Source of the DNA: Alkalihalophilus pseudofirmus OF4
Lineage (GTDB): Bacteria; Bacillota; Bacilli; Bacillales; Bacillaceae_D
Assembly (NCBI RefSeq): GCF_000005825.2
Contig: NC_013791.2
Location: forward strand, 2,356,001 to 2,420,000
Direction: 5' to 3'
Length of the DNA stretch: 64,000 bases
In this document: positions 17,934 to 26,545 of the stretch, one piece after another
Layout: the number at the start of each line of letters is the position of its first letter
How positions within the stretch are numbered: the first letter of the stretch is position 1
The notes under the pieces: model-generated
Databases searched by the model: none
Seen by the model: the letters and a program-made list of their open reading frames with translations, nothing else
Told to the model about the DNA's origin: nothing
Position numbers and translations under genes: made by a program

Positions 17934-20639
17934 TTATCTTCTTTTAAACAGCTGAAATCCTCCTAATACAACAGTCGGGATCGCAGCCATTCCAAGTACG
18001 AGCAGCCACTCACGCATATCAAGTGCAACCGTATGGAAGACTGGCTGCAGCGGAGGATAATAAATAACAGCAATCATAAGTAAAACAGAGATTAATACCG
18101 CTCCAACTAAATATCGATTTTCAAATGGATTTCGGTGATAAACTGAGTACTCGCTGCGGCAATCAAAGACATGAATGAGCTGAGCCATCACAAGCGTGAC
18201 AAACGCAACAGTTTGAGCCCTGATTAACTCCTCAGGATGTGCTTCTAAAGTAATCCAGAATGCTGCTAGGGTAACAGCCCCAATCATAAAACCGCGGCTT
18301 AGAATTTTCCATGTTAACCCTCGAGCAAAGACTCCTTCCCTTGGGCTTCTTGGCGCTCGCTTCATGACGTCGCCTTCTGCTTGGTCCATCCCAAGTGCCA
18401 TAGCAGGCAGCCCATCTGTCACTAGATTAATCCATAAAATTTGAATAGCAACTAATGGAAGCGGCATCCCTAGCATCATCGCAAATAGCATAACTAAAAT
18501 CTCACCGACATTGGATGCCATCATATAGCGGATGAATTTCCGGATGTTTTCATAAATATTACGGCCTTCTTTAATGGCGGATTTAATCGTTGCAAAGTTA
18601 TCATCGCTTAAAATAAGCGAGGAAGCTTCTTTTGCGACATCTGTTCCTGTAATACCCATTGCTATTCCAATGTTGGCTGCTTTAATGGCCGGTGCATCAT
18701 TAACGCCATCTCCTGTCATAGCCACAATATGCCCTCTTGCCTGGAGTGCTTTAACGATTTTTAATTTATCCTCAGGAGAGACCCTGGCGTATACATCTAC
18801 ATCATCAACGCATCCCTCAAGGTCCTCTACACTCATTTGTTTTAATGTTCTTCCCTCTAACACTTGGCCTCCCTCACGAAGGATCCCTAACTCTTTTGCA
18901 ATTGCAGAAGCAGTAAGGCGATGATCGCCTGTAATCATGACCGTTTTAATTCCAGCTTCCCTGCATTCAAGAATTGACCCCTTCACCTCAGGTCTTGGCG
19001 GGTCAATCATTCCCTCTAACCCTAGAAACGTTAATTGTCTCTCTGCTTCAAAAGGCTGGCTGCATACTTCATTTGCCTTTAATGGTCTATAAGCAATGGC
19101 AATCGTTCTAAGCGCTTTAGATGACAGATTAGAAATAACGCCCTCTACTTCTGTTCTTCTAGACGATGTGAACGCCTCTGTTTGTTGATTATATGAAATG
19201 GTTGTACATTGAGATAAAACGACATCAGGAGCTCCTTTTGTAATAATAAAAGATCTCCCTTTCTTATCTTTAACTATGACGCTCATCATCTTTCTTGCGG
19301 AGTCAAAAGGAAATTCCATTACTCTAGTGTATTGATCATTCAGACCCTCTGTACTGTATCCAGCCTTCATGGCAGCTACGACAAGAGCCCCTTCAGTCGG
19401 ATCTCCATCTAACACATATTCAGTTCTCTCTTTTCGTAACATCCCCTGCTTAATAGACCGCGTCATAAGTGAAGCGTTATTACATATTGCTCCGTAACTA
19501 AGTAATTGCTGCAGAGCCCTTTCACGCTCAGGCAGCACTTCTACTCCGGCCAAACGAAACGCACCGCTTGGTTCATACCCATTTCCGCTGACTTCCCACA
19601 GCTTGCCGCCAGACCATAGCCTTGTGACGGTCATTTTGTTTTGGGTGAGCGTCCCCGTTTTGTCCGAACAAATAACAGATGCACACCCTAATGTTTCAAC
19701 GGCGGGGAGCTTTCTAACAATGGCTCTTCGTTTAATCATCCGTTGAACACCAAGTGCTAATGCTACTGTGACGATCGCCGGAAGACCTTCAGGTATTGCC
19801 GCTACAGCAAGGGAAACCCCTGATAGGAACATTGTATAAACGTCATGACCCTGCCATACCCCAATAATAACGACAAGAGCCGTTAGTAATAAGGCAATAG
19901 CAATCAAAATCTTTCCTAACTGCTCTAATTTGTGCTGAAGAGGTGTAACAAGTGATTCGGTTGATTGCAGCAAGTGTGCAATCTTGCCCATTTCTGTTTT
20001 CATACCAGTGTTTACAACAACACCAACCCCATTACCTTGCGTAACCATCGTTCCCATAAACGCCATGTTCTCTTGATCACCTAAGGAGGCATCCTTTGCA
20101 TCAAGCGGTGATGCATGTTTTTGAACAGGTACTGATTCACCTGTTAAAGATGATTCTTCTACCCTTAACCCATTTGCTGAAATTAAACGGATATCTGCAC
20201 CAATCCGATCACCGCTTGTCACTTTCACCACATCTCCTGGTACGACTTGAGTGGAGAGAACCTTTTGCCACACACCGCTTCGATTAACCATCATTTGCGG
20301 TGAAGACAGCTCTTTTAGGGCATCTAACGATTTTTCAGCCTTTCTTTCTTGAACAAAGCCTAAAATCCCATTCAACAAGATGATAAACATGATCGTCACT
20401 GCATCAATGTACTCTCCTAATAAGCCAGAGATTAATGTTGCAGCTAACAAAACAAGAACCATAAAATCTTTAAATTGATTCAGAAACACTAAGAAAGCGG
20501 GTGTTCTCTTACCGTCATCAAGTTTATTGGCTCCGTAAACGCCAAGCCTCTTTTGAACCTCTTTCTCTGTTAAGCCTGTCTCAATTTTGGTCCTTACCGA
20601 TCGTTCTACTTCTTCTGTAGTCATTCTCAACCATTGCAT
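17934..20639 (-). CDS. yloB: P-type (IIA) calcium-transporting ATPase YloB
   Basis: A 901-residue SERCA-like P2A ATPase. It has an N-terminal cytoplasmic cation-ATPase segment and the actuator motif LTGES near residue 170. PEGLPAIVTVALALG lies in helix M4 near 290, the phosphorylation site CSDKTGTLTQNKM near 330, and MTGDGVNDAPAIKAANIGIAMG near 640. Six C-terminal membrane helices carry the further ion ligands. The B. subtilis homologue is a calcium ATPase expressed in sporulation. The ATG at 20639 is preferred over one at 20654, having GGGGTGG just upstream. Divergent from rqcH; a strong inverted repeat lies in its leader. Confidence 0.92.
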   Translation of the reverse strand: MQWLRMTTEEVERSVRTKIETGLTEKEVQKRLGVYGANKLDDGKRTPAFLVFLNQFKDFMVLVLLAATLISGLLGEYIDAVTIMFIILLNGILGFVQERKAEKSLDALKELSSPQMMVNRSGVWQKVLSTQVVPGDVVKVTSGDRIGADIRLISANGLRVEESSLTGESVPVQKHASPLDAKDASLGDQENMAFMGTMVTQGNGVGVVVNTGMKTEMGKIAHLLQSTESLVTPLQHKLEQLGKILIAIALLLTALVVIIGVWQGHDVYTMFLSGVSLAVAAIPEGLPAIVTVALALGVQRMIKRRAIVRKLPAVETLGCASVICSDKTGTLTQNKMTVTRLWSGGKLWEVSGNGYEPSGAFRLAGVEVLPERERALQQLLSYGAICNNASLMTRSIKQGMLRKERTEYVLDGDPTEGALVVAAMKAGYSTEGLNDQYTRVMEFPFDSARKMMSVIVKDKKGRSFIITKGAPDVVLSQCTTISYNQQTEAFTSSRRTEVEGVISNLSSKALRTIAIAYRPLKANEVCSQPFEAERQLTFLGLEGMIDPPRPEVKGSILECREAGIKTVMITGDHRLTASAIAKELGILREGGQVLEGRTLKQMSVEDLEGCVDDVDVYARVSPEDKLKIVKALQARGHIVAMTGDGVNDAPAIKAANIGIAMGITGTDVAKEASSLILSDDNFATIKSAIKEGRNIYENIRKFIRYMMASNVGEILVMLFAMMLGMPLPLVAIQILWINLVTDGLPAMALGMDQAEGDVMKRAPRSPREGVFARGLTWKILSRGFMIGAVTLAAFWITLEAHPEELIRAQTVAFVTLVMAQLIHVFDCRSEYSVYHRNPFENRYLVGAVLISVLLMIAVIYYPPLQPVFHTVALDMREWLLVLGMAAIPTVVLGGFQLFKRR

Positions 20640-20674
20640 GCCGCCACCCCACATTTAGTCCTACTTCTGCTCAC

Positions 20675-20708
20675 TAAGAAGACTCTCGCAACTTGCGACC
20701 TCTTCTTA
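20675..20708. repeat. Inverted repeat in the yloB-rqcH divergent spacer
   Basis: An 8-bp outer arm (20675-20682 with 20701-20708), a small internal loop, and a 5-bp inner arm (20686-20690 with 20694-20698) with a 3-base loop. There is no U run on either side, so it is not a simple terminator. It lies 36 bases before the yloB start codon and about 26 bases upstream of the candidate rqcH -35. It could be an operator or a structure in the yloB 5' untranslated RNA. Confidence 0.6.
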
Positions 20709-20733
20709 ATAGTCATTTATACAAGCCATCTTA

Positions 20734-20762
20734 TTCAGCGAGAGTGAAAAACATGCTATACT
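20734..20762 (+). promoter_or_regulatory. Candidate promoter of rqcH
   Basis: TATACT at 20757-20762 is a good -10, with a weak TTCAGC 17 bases upstream at 20734-20739 as -35. The predicted start lies about 85 bases before the rqcH ATG. Confidence 0.35.
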
Positions 20763-20856
20763 CATGAAAGCAAATTGAACAAGCCAGCTTCTTACGACTA
20801 TCTATCAAAAGAAAAGTATGCAAGGCTGGTTTGTGGTTAGAGAAGAGGTGCTACAT

Positions 20857-22578
20857 ATGTCATTTGACGGCATTATGACTCGTGCAATCACACACGAACT
20901 TTCACATACACTGCAGTCAGGTCGTATTTCTAAAATTTATCAGCCATTTAAAACAGAACTTGTCTTCACGATTCGAGCCAATGGTGCTAATCACCAGCTG
21001 TTAATGTCTGCAAATGCCAGCTTTGCCCGCATTCATTTAACGAATGAAAAGTATACAAATCCGGAGAAGCCTCCTATGTTTTGTATGCTTTTACGTAAAC
21101 ATCTCGAAGGCGGGATTATTGAATCGATTGAACAAATTGATATGGAACGTATTATTGAGATGACCATACGAAATAAAGATGAACTTGGTGATGTTCAATC
21201 GAAAAAATTAATAATTGAAATTATGGGACGCCATAGTAATATTATGCTCGTCGATGCTGATTCCGGCGTTATTTTAGACAGCATTAAGCATGTCAGTCTT
21301 TCTCAAAGCAGCTATCGGACTGTTTTACCAGGTCAACTGTATAAACGACCGCCAGAACAAGAAAAACAAAACCCGTTAGACCTTGATGAATCAGCTGTTT
21401 TAAAAGAAATGGACTTTAACCAGGGGAAGCTTGACCGGCAGCTGGTCGACCGTTTCAGCGGTTTATCTCCTCTTGTAGCAAAAGAAATTATTGATCGTTC
21501 TGGAATGAGCAATAGACAAACATTACCGCAAGCATTTCTTGTAGTCTTCTCTTCGGTTAAAGATCATGAGTATACACCGCAGATGATTGAAGCTGATGGA
21601 AAAGAATACTTTAGTGTGATTGATTTACATCATCTAAACGGAGAGCAGCGCTCATTTCCTACAATTAGTAACATGCTTGATCGTTTCTTTTACGGCAAAG
21701 CAGAACGTGACCGCGTAAAGCAGCAAGCGTTTGACTTAGAAAAAATGCTTCGCAATGAATATCAAAAAAACAAAAAGAAATTAGTTAAACTTGAACGGAC
21801 ACTAACAGATGCTGATAAGGCAAAAGAGTATCAAAAATATGGTGAACTGCTTACAGCTAACCTTTATTCAGTAAAGCGCGGGGACAAAAAAATAGAAGTA
21901 ATCGATTATTATGAAGAGGAACAGCCAACGATTGAGATTAAACTTGACCCGTTAAAATCTCCTTCAGATAATGCTCAAGCTTACTTTAAGAAATACAATA
22001 AAGCGAAAAATTCAGTTCAGGTTGTACTCGAACAAATGGAGCAAACTAGAGAAGATATTGATTATCTCGATCAGTTAATTCAACAAATGGAGAGTGCTTC
22101 ACCAAGAGACATCGAAGAAATTCGGGAAGAACTGATTGAGCAAGGCTATCTAAAACGCAGACAAAAGCCTTCAAAAAAGAAGAAAAAAGAAGAAAAGCCT
22201 CAGCTTGAAGTATACACATCTTCTTCTGACCTTACCTTTTATGTCGGTAAAAATAATAAACAAAATGACTATTTAACAAATAAGTTTGCAAGACAAGATG
22301 AGATTTGGCTTCACACAAAAGATATACCAGGTTCGCATGTGGTGATCAGAAGCACTGATCCGGATGAACAAACAATAATTGAAGCCGCGACCGTTGCTGC
22401 TTTCTTTAGTAAAGCCCGTCAATCTAGTTCAGTGCCCGTTGACTATACAAAGATCAGACATGTAAAAAAACCGAATGGTTCTAAGCCAGGATTTGTGACA
22501 TACGATCAGCAAACAACCGTTTTTGTGACTCCTGATGAAGATTTGGTACTGAGCCTAAGATCGAAACAAACCACATAA
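20857..22578 (+). CDS. rqcH: Rqc2-homologue RqcH (NFACT protein, YloA)
   Basis: A 573-residue NFACT protein: NFACT-N domain ([15 protein letters not shown]...), a helix-hairpin-helix part, a long coiled coil (about 280-440, rich in Lys/Glu), and the C-terminal NFACT-R domain ([19 protein letters not shown]). RqcH binds split 50S subunits carrying stalled chains and directs addition of alanine tails that mark them for degradation. Older annotation calls it a fibronectin-binding protein. The ATG at 20857 has GAGGTG upstream and matches the family N-terminus; an in-frame ATG at 20818 would add 13 residues. It has its own terminator. Confidence 0.93.
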   Translation: MSFDGIMTRAITHELSHTLQSGRISKIYQPFKTELVFTIRANGANHQLLMSANASFARIHLTNEKYTNPEKPPMFCMLLRKHLEGGIIESIEQIDMERIIEMTIRNKDELGDVQSKKLIIEIMGRHSNIMLVDADSGVILDSIKHVSLSQSSYRTVLPGQLYKRPPEQEKQNPLDLDESAVLKEMDFNQGKLDRQLVDRFSGLSPLVAKEIIDRSGMSNRQTLPQAFLVVFSSVKDHEYTPQMIEADGKEYFSVIDLHHLNGEQRSFPTISNMLDRFFYGKAERDRVKQQAFDLEKMLRNEYQKNKKKLVKLERTLTDADKAKEYQKYGELLTANLYSVKRGDKKIEVIDYYEEEQPTIEIKLDPLKSPSDNAQAYFKKYNKAKNSVQVVLEQMEQTREDIDYLDQLIQQMESASPRDIEEIREELIEQGYLKRRQKPSKKKKKEEKPQLEVYTSSSDLTFYVGKNNKQNDYLTNKFARQDEIWLHTKDIPGSHVVIRSTDPDEQTIIEAATVAAFFSKARQSSSVPVDYTKIRHVKKPNGSKPGFVTYDQQTTVFVTPDEDLVLSLRSKQTT

Positions 22579-22582
22579 TAAA

Positions 22583-22616
22583 AGAGAGCGGACATATGCC
22601 GCTCTCTTTGTTTTTT
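22583..22616. terminator. Bidirectional terminator between rqcH and moaA
   Basis: A perfect 9-bp stem (22583-22591 with 22599-22607), loop ACATATG-like, followed on the plus strand by TTGTTTTTT. It lies between the convergent rqcH and moaA genes and overlaps the last bases of moaA by two positions. On the minus strand the tract is AT-rich but less perfect. Confidence 0.8.
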
Positions 22617-23628
22617 ATCCACCTATATGTGACATTTCAATTTTTTCTCTATTTCTAGAAGATTCCTCGGTTCTCTCAATAGAGTATTGATCATCCCGCC
22701 TATTCCAGACTGAATGGATTTGATAAATAATGTCCTCATCTGCCGAACCATCACGAAGCATCTGCTTAAAATCAGTTCCCTTGGTCGCAAATAAACATGT
22801 ATAAAGTTTCCCTTCAACGGATATTCTTGCACGGTTACACGAAGCGCAAAAGGCATCTGAAACAGAGGAGATAATCCCGATTTCGTCATCTGAACCAATA
22901 AAACGATACCTCGTTGCTACTTCTCCTTCATAACGCGGGGCGATCGGTTGTATAGGCATCACTTGATTAATCTTTTCGATCATTTCCCGTTTAGTCAGAA
23001 CATCATTTAATCTCCATCCATTGCTCGTTCCAACATCCATATATTCAATCAACCTTAAGGTGTAGCCTTTTTTTCTAAAAAACGTTGTCATTGGAAGAAT
23101 TTCATGGTCGTTAACCCCTTTTTGAACAACCATATTCACCTTAACACCAAGCCCTGCTTCCGCTGCTGCATCCATCCCTTTAAGTACTTGATCTACCCCT
23201 ATGCCTCGTCCATTAATCTCACCGAATCGCTTATCATTTAAGCTGTCTAAGCTGACGGTCACTCTTTTTAATCCAGCTTCTTTTAAACGGCTGGCCATTT
23301 TAGGAAGCATTACTCCGTTCGTTGTCATCGCAATATCGTCAATCTTTGTTGCCCGACGGAGCTGATCAATTAATTGATCAACATCTTTACGCATCAGCGG
23401 CTCCCCGCCTGTAATACGCAGCTTCTCAATTGATGAAGCTTTTGTAAAAAGAGTAGTAAGTCTTGTAATTTCCTCAAAACTAAGGAGCTCGTCCTTCTTT
23501 AAAAAAGGGTAATCAGGACCGAATACCTCTTTAGGCATACAATAATGACATCTAAAGTTACAGCGATCTGTAACTGAAATTCTAAGGTCTCTTAGGGGCC
23601 GGTTGAATTGATCTGCTGCTTTATTCAT
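22615..23628 (-). CDS. moaA: GTP 3',8-cyclase MoaA (molybdenum cofactor)
   Basis: A 337-residue radical-SAM enzyme that, with MoaC, makes cyclic pyranopterin monophosphate, the first step to molybdenum cofactor. The first 4Fe-4S cluster is bound by [13 protein letters not shown] near residue 21. The second cluster cysteines appear in the C-terminal third ([10 protein letters not shown] and LYTCLFA). The protein ends in HIGG, the double-glycine tail needed for catalysis. No other moa/mob genes are nearby. Its neighbour across the spacer is an OFA transporter, which suggests, by inference, a formate dehydrogenase context. Confidence 0.95.
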   Translation of the reverse strand: MNKAADQFNRPLRDLRISVTDRCNFRCHYCMPKEVFGPDYPFLKKDELLSFEEITRLTTLFTKASSIEKLRITGGEPLMRKDVDQLIDQLRRATKIDDIAMTTNGVMLPKMASRLKEAGLKRVTVSLDSLNDKRFGEINGRGIGVDQVLKGMDAAAEAGLGVKVNMVVQKGVNDHEILPMTTFFRKKGYTLRLIEYMDVGTSNGWRLNDVLTKREMIEKINQVMPIQPIAPRYEGEVATRYRFIGSDDEIGIISSVSDAFCASCNRARISVEGKLYTCLFATKGTDFKQMLRDGSADEDIIYQIHSVWNRRDDQYSIERTEESSRNREKIEMSHIGG

Positions 23629-23885
23629 TTAACCACCCGCTTTCAATATATTTAATTGATTCATGTTCTTTCTAAACTTTGTATAACTATTCATTTTCAT
23701 TATTGATGTTTTTGTGACTATCCCGACCGGAAACCCCTTTCTTTTTAACAAGCAAGTTAAAGTTACCATCTATGAAAGCATAAACTTCTTCATTTCACAA
23801 CCTTAAAGTTTTTTCCGATTAACATGGAATACACAATGCTCATTGTCTTTATTACATCAAATTTTAAATTTGTATGAATTTTTCC

Positions 23886-23915
23886 TTGTCTGTGAATACG
23901 TTTCCATGATAAAAT
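23886..23915 (+). promoter_or_regulatory. Candidate promoter with an overlapping cre-like site
   Basis: TTGTCT (23886-23891) and TAAAAT (23910-23915) are separated by 18 bases and would start transcription near 23922, just where the structured leader begins. Between them, 23893-23906 (TGAATACGTTTCCA) matches the CcpA cre pattern at all but two positions. A site between -35 and -10 would give catabolite repression. The match is suggestive only. Confidence 0.4.
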
Positions 23916-23919
23916 TGTG

Positions 23920-24122
23920 ACAAATGTTCAACAATTGTGATTATGTCATGCTACGGAGCAGCGTCCCTGCTACCGACCATAACATAAGGCACACCTAAAA
24001 GAATGATTGATGTTTGATTAGTGAGTAGAGTCCCTGCTGATGATTAACCGTCAAGTTATAGGTTCATTCATGTACAGTAAGTGTATTGTATATGAATCAA
24101 TCTAAGACTTGTCGGTTTTTTT
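23920..24122 (+). ncRNA. Candidate cis-regulatory leader RNA with two near-identical hairpin domains
   Basis: Two domains of the same design precede a terminator. Domain 1 has an outer stem 23941-23950 with 23978-23987 (one C/A mismatch), an internal loop, and an apical stem AGCAG (23957-23961) with CTGCT (23967-23971), loop CGTCC. Domain 2 has an outer stem 24014-24020 with 24041-24047 (two G-U), an internal loop, and an apical stem AGTAG (24024-24028) with CTGCT (24034-24038), loop AGTCC. The two 15-base apical segments differ at only two positions. The second domain runs into the 5' arm of the terminator. Such tandem domains are known in some riboswitches and antiterminator-protein targets. 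I do not recognise the class; the regulated gene would be the OFA transporter. Confidence 0.6.
24046..24122 (+). terminator. Leader terminator upstream of the OFA transporter gene
   Basis: An 11-position stem (24046-24056 with 24107-24117, one T/T mismatch) encloses an inner hairpin (24061-24067 with 24092-24098) and is followed by seven Ts. It lies 55 bases before the transporter start codon, so it is an attenuator rather than the end of a gene. Confidence 0.65.
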
Positions 24123-24176
24123 ATGTGGAAATATTCCTTTTGGCAGAGAGATAAAAGAAAAGAGGAGGAACATGAT

Positions 24177-25442
24177 ATGGAGACAACAAAAAACCGCTGG
24201 CTTATTGCCCTTAGTGCAGTAGGTATACATATTTCCATCGGTTCTGTGTATGCTTGGAGTGTTTTCACTAACCCGTTAATTGAAGCATATGGCTGGTCAC
24301 TTAGTGCTGTTTCATTAACATTTAGTATTGCTATTTTGTTTTTGGGAGTATCAGCTGCTTTTATGGGTCATTTTGTGGAAAAACATGGACCAAGGAAATC
24401 TGGAATTGTTGCAGCCATTTTCTTTGGGATAGGAACCATAGGAGCTGGCTTTGCTACAAGTATTGAATCAATTTTTCTATTATATGTTACATATGGGGTC
24501 CTCGGAGGAATTGGACTCGGGGTTGGGTATATAACCCCTGTTTCAACCCTTGTTAAATGGTTTCCAGACCGCAGAGGATTAGCTACTGGACTAGCTATTA
24601 TGGGATTTGGCTTTGCAGCAATGATTGCAAGCCCTATCATGAACAGCCTGATCAACTCAGTTGGCATTGCAAATACATTTTACATTTTAGGTGTCGTTTA
24701 CTTAGTCGTAATGCTGGGGTCTGCAAGCTACCTTGCTCCGCCCCCAAAAGGATGGATGCCTAAGGGATTTGAAGAGAAAATTCAATCAGGCGATAAAAAG
24801 CCTGTTGCTGATCTATCTCAATTAACTGCGAATGAAGCTGTTAAAACAAAGCGCTTCTGGTATTTATGGATCATGTTATTTATTAATGTAACGTGTGGAA
24901 TTGCCATAATTTCAGTAGCCTCTCCAATGGCTCAAGAAATAGCCGGCATGTCAGCAGTAGCTGCTGCTACAATGGTTGGAATTATGGGGTTATTTAATGG
25001 ATTTGGACGAATCGGCTGGGCCTCCATCTCTGACTACATCGGTCGTCCAAATGTGTATACAACCTTTTTCATTATCCAAATTGCATCATTCATGCTGCTC
25101 CCGTCCCTATCACATGCGATTGCTTTCCAAGCCGTTGTATTTTTAATTCTAACGTGCTACGGCGGTGGATTTGCAGCCATCCCAGCTTATATTGGTGATA
25201 TATTCGGAACAAAACAGCTTGGTGCCATTCATGGATATATTTTAACTGCATGGGCGCTAGCAGGGTTAGTCGGTCCGATACTCGCTTCAACGATTCGTGA
25301 AACGACGAACAGCTATGCAGGAACATTATACATTTTCACTGGAATGTTTGTCGTTGCTCTTATTGTATCAATCTTTATACGTTCAGACATTAAGCAGCTA
25401 AAAGAGGCCCAAAAAGCAGAAGGCAGCCAAGTAGCAAGTTGA
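24177..25442 (+). CDS. OFA-family MFS transporter (oxalate/formate antiporter type)
   Basis: A 421-residue, 12-helix major facilitator of the oxalate:formate antiporter (OFA) subfamily. The start METTKNRWLIALSAVGIHISIG and the YAWSVF segment in helix 1 are typical, as is the loop VKWFPDRRGLATGLAIMGFGF between helices 4 and 5. The central loop (about 195-225) is basic and hydrophilic. Substrate is unknown: members move oxalate, formate, lactate or other small acids. The ATG at 24177 has AGAGGAGG eight bases upstream. Preceded by a leader with an attenuator and followed after 77 bases by an MpsC/DUF2294 gene, probably in one transcript. Confidence 0.82.
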   Translation: METTKNRWLIALSAVGIHISIGSVYAWSVFTNPLIEAYGWSLSAVSLTFSIAILFLGVSAAFMGHFVEKHGPRKSGIVAAIFFGIGTIGAGFATSIESIFLLYVTYGVLGGIGLGVGYITPVSTLVKWFPDRRGLATGLAIMGFGFAAMIASPIMNSLINSVGIANTFYILGVVYLVVMLGSASYLAPPPKGWMPKGFEEKIQSGDKKPVADLSQLTANEAVKTKRFWYLWIMLFINVTCGIAIISVASPMAQEIAGMSAVAAATMVGIMGLFNGFGRIGWASISDYIGRPNVYTTFFIIQIASFMLLPSLSHAIAFQAVVFLILTCYGGGFAAIPAYIGDIFGTKQLGAIHGYILTAWALAGLVGPILASTIRETTNSYAGTLYIFTGMFVVALIVSIFIRSDIKQLKEAQKAEGSQVAS

Positions 25443-25519
25443 CAATTTTTTGTATGAGGTCTACGATATTTCATAGATTTATAAAGGAATCTATGATTAT
25501 ATAAAAAGGACTGACACAG

Positions 25520-25885
25520 ATGAATAAATATGAAGCAGAATTTAGCAATGTCGTTCGCTCATTCCGCAAAAAACATATGGGTAAAGGGCCGGGTAAAATC
25601 CAAACGACCTTTTGTAAAAATTGGGCTATATGTGAGATGGAAGGAAACCTTTCTCCAATCGAACGATTTATAGCCAGTGCAGACGACGGAAAGCAAATGC
25701 TTAGGTCTGCTCGTACCGAAATGGTCAAAGATATGTATCGTAAAAATCACCCAATTGAAATGGAAGAACTGCTTCAGTGTCATTTTATTGACTTGTTTGT
25801 TGATATTGATATTGAAAGAGATTTTGGGATGAGTGTATTTGTTTTTGATCAAAACATTGAAGAGAAATTTGGTTCGGATAAGTAA
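25520..25885 (+). CDS. MpsC/DUF2294 family protein
   Basis: A 121-residue soluble protein matching DUF2294 (the 'Na+-translocating membrane potential-generating system' MpsC family). Features are an N-terminal helix, KHMGKGPGKIQTTFCKNW, the central RSARTEMVKDMYRK and the C-terminal FVDIDIERDFGMSVFVF. The biochemical role of the family is poorly established. In B. subtilis I recall a member next to formate dehydrogenase-like genes and a formate/nitrite transporter, which would fit the OFA gene upstream. A strong terminator follows directly. Confidence 0.75.
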   Translation: MNKYEAEFSNVVRSFRKKHMGKGPGKIQTTFCKNWAICEMEGNLSPIERFIASADDGKQMLRSARTEMVKDMYRKNHPIEMEELLQCHFIDLFVDIDIERDFGMSVFVFDQNIEEKFGSDK

Positions 25886-25901
25886 TTGAATATCCCCTTT
25901 T

Positions 25902-25950
25902 AACTCACTAACATTGAGGCATGCTGCATAGTTGTTAGTGAGTTTTTATT
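25902..25950 (+). terminator. Intrinsic terminator after the MpsC/DUF2294 gene
   Basis: An 11-bp perfect stem (25902-25912 with 25934-25944), a 21-base loop and a T-rich tract to 25950. It ends the transporter-mpsC transcript, 16 bases after the stop. Confidence 0.75.
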
Positions 25951-26018
25951 TTCAAGAATACTAGGCAAGCAGTAAAAGATAAGATATGATGTAGGAAACG
26001 TTTTAGGGGGGGTTTTCA

Positions 26019-26357
26019 ATGAATCATAGGATAAAAATCTCCTTTATTATATTTGTGGCATTGATTATGTTTTATCCAAAACAATCTGATCAGCCCTATG
26101 CGTATGACCTGCCGGTTAACGGCGCTAGCTTCTATTCGCTTGAGCTTGAACCAGAAACATCCTATAAACAAGAGCACAAAACTGCTTTTACACTAAATCT
26201 AAACCAAAGTTTGATTCTCTTTATATTGATTCATCTTACAATACTTCTTTATCACAATCCGGAATGGTATAAAAGAAGATTACAGTTATTTCTAACCATT
26301 AGAAAGTACCGGTCAAATGAATTCTTATTCTCTTTTTTTTACTCTAATTATTCATAA
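26019..26357 (+). CDS. Hypothetical small membrane protein (112 residues)
   Basis: Not recognised. A 112-residue protein with an N-terminal hydrophobic segment (about 6-20, signal anchor or signal peptide), a hydrophilic part (21-62) that would face outside, a second membrane helix (about 64-79), and a basic, aromatic C-terminal tail (WYKRRLQLFLTIRKYRSNEF). The AGGGGGGG sequence lies six bases before the ATG, a strong ribosome site, and supports real translation. It lies after a terminator, so it should have its own promoter. A 39-codon gene follows 26 bases later. Confidence 0.55.
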   Translation: MNHRIKISFIIFVALIMFYPKQSDQPYAYDLPVNGASFYSLELEPETSYKQEHKTAFTLNLNQSLILFILIHLTILLYHNPEWYKRRLQLFLTIRKYRSNEFLFSFFYSNYS

Positions 26358-26383
26358 TTCATATACGTAGAGGGGGAATAACG

Positions 26384-26503
26384 ATGATACTCGTTCGTTT
26401 CATTTTGATTGGATTGCTGTCAGTAACAGCTGTAGGTATCTTTATGTTTCAAGGAGTAGAGGCTTTCTATGCCATGCTGGAATTATTCAAAAAAGATTCT
26501 TAA
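26384..26503 (+). CDS. Hypothetical single-helix membrane peptide (39 residues)
   Basis: Not recognised. Thirty-nine residues beginning MILVRFILIGLLSV, with one membrane helix (about 3-24) and a charged C-terminus ending LFKKDS. GAGGGGG lies seven to eight bases before the ATG. It is followed five bases later by a strong terminator. The spacing, the ribosome site and the terminator argue that it is real and co-transcribed with the preceding 112-residue protein. Confidence 0.5.
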   Translation: MILVRFILIGLLSVTAVGIFMFQGVEAFYAMLELFKKDS

Positions 26504-26507
26504 ATCA

Positions 26508-26538
26508 AAAAGAGTATGGATTCCCATACTCTTTTTTT
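26508..26538. terminator. Bidirectional terminator between the small-peptide gene and the pyr operon end
   Basis: A perfect 12-bp stem (26508-26519 with 26524-26535), 4-base loop, with T runs in both directions. It ends the plus-strand small genes and, on the minus strand, the methyltransferase at the end of the pyrimidine operon. Confidence 0.85.
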
Positions 26539-26545
26539 ATATGTA

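Noticed and set aside
23941-24047. Two hairpins taken as an ANTAR or guanidine-II (mini-ykkC) target
   Set aside because: The loops are CGTCC and AGTCC pentaloops. They lack the A1/G4 hexaloop of ANTAR sites and the ACGR loops of guanidine-II.
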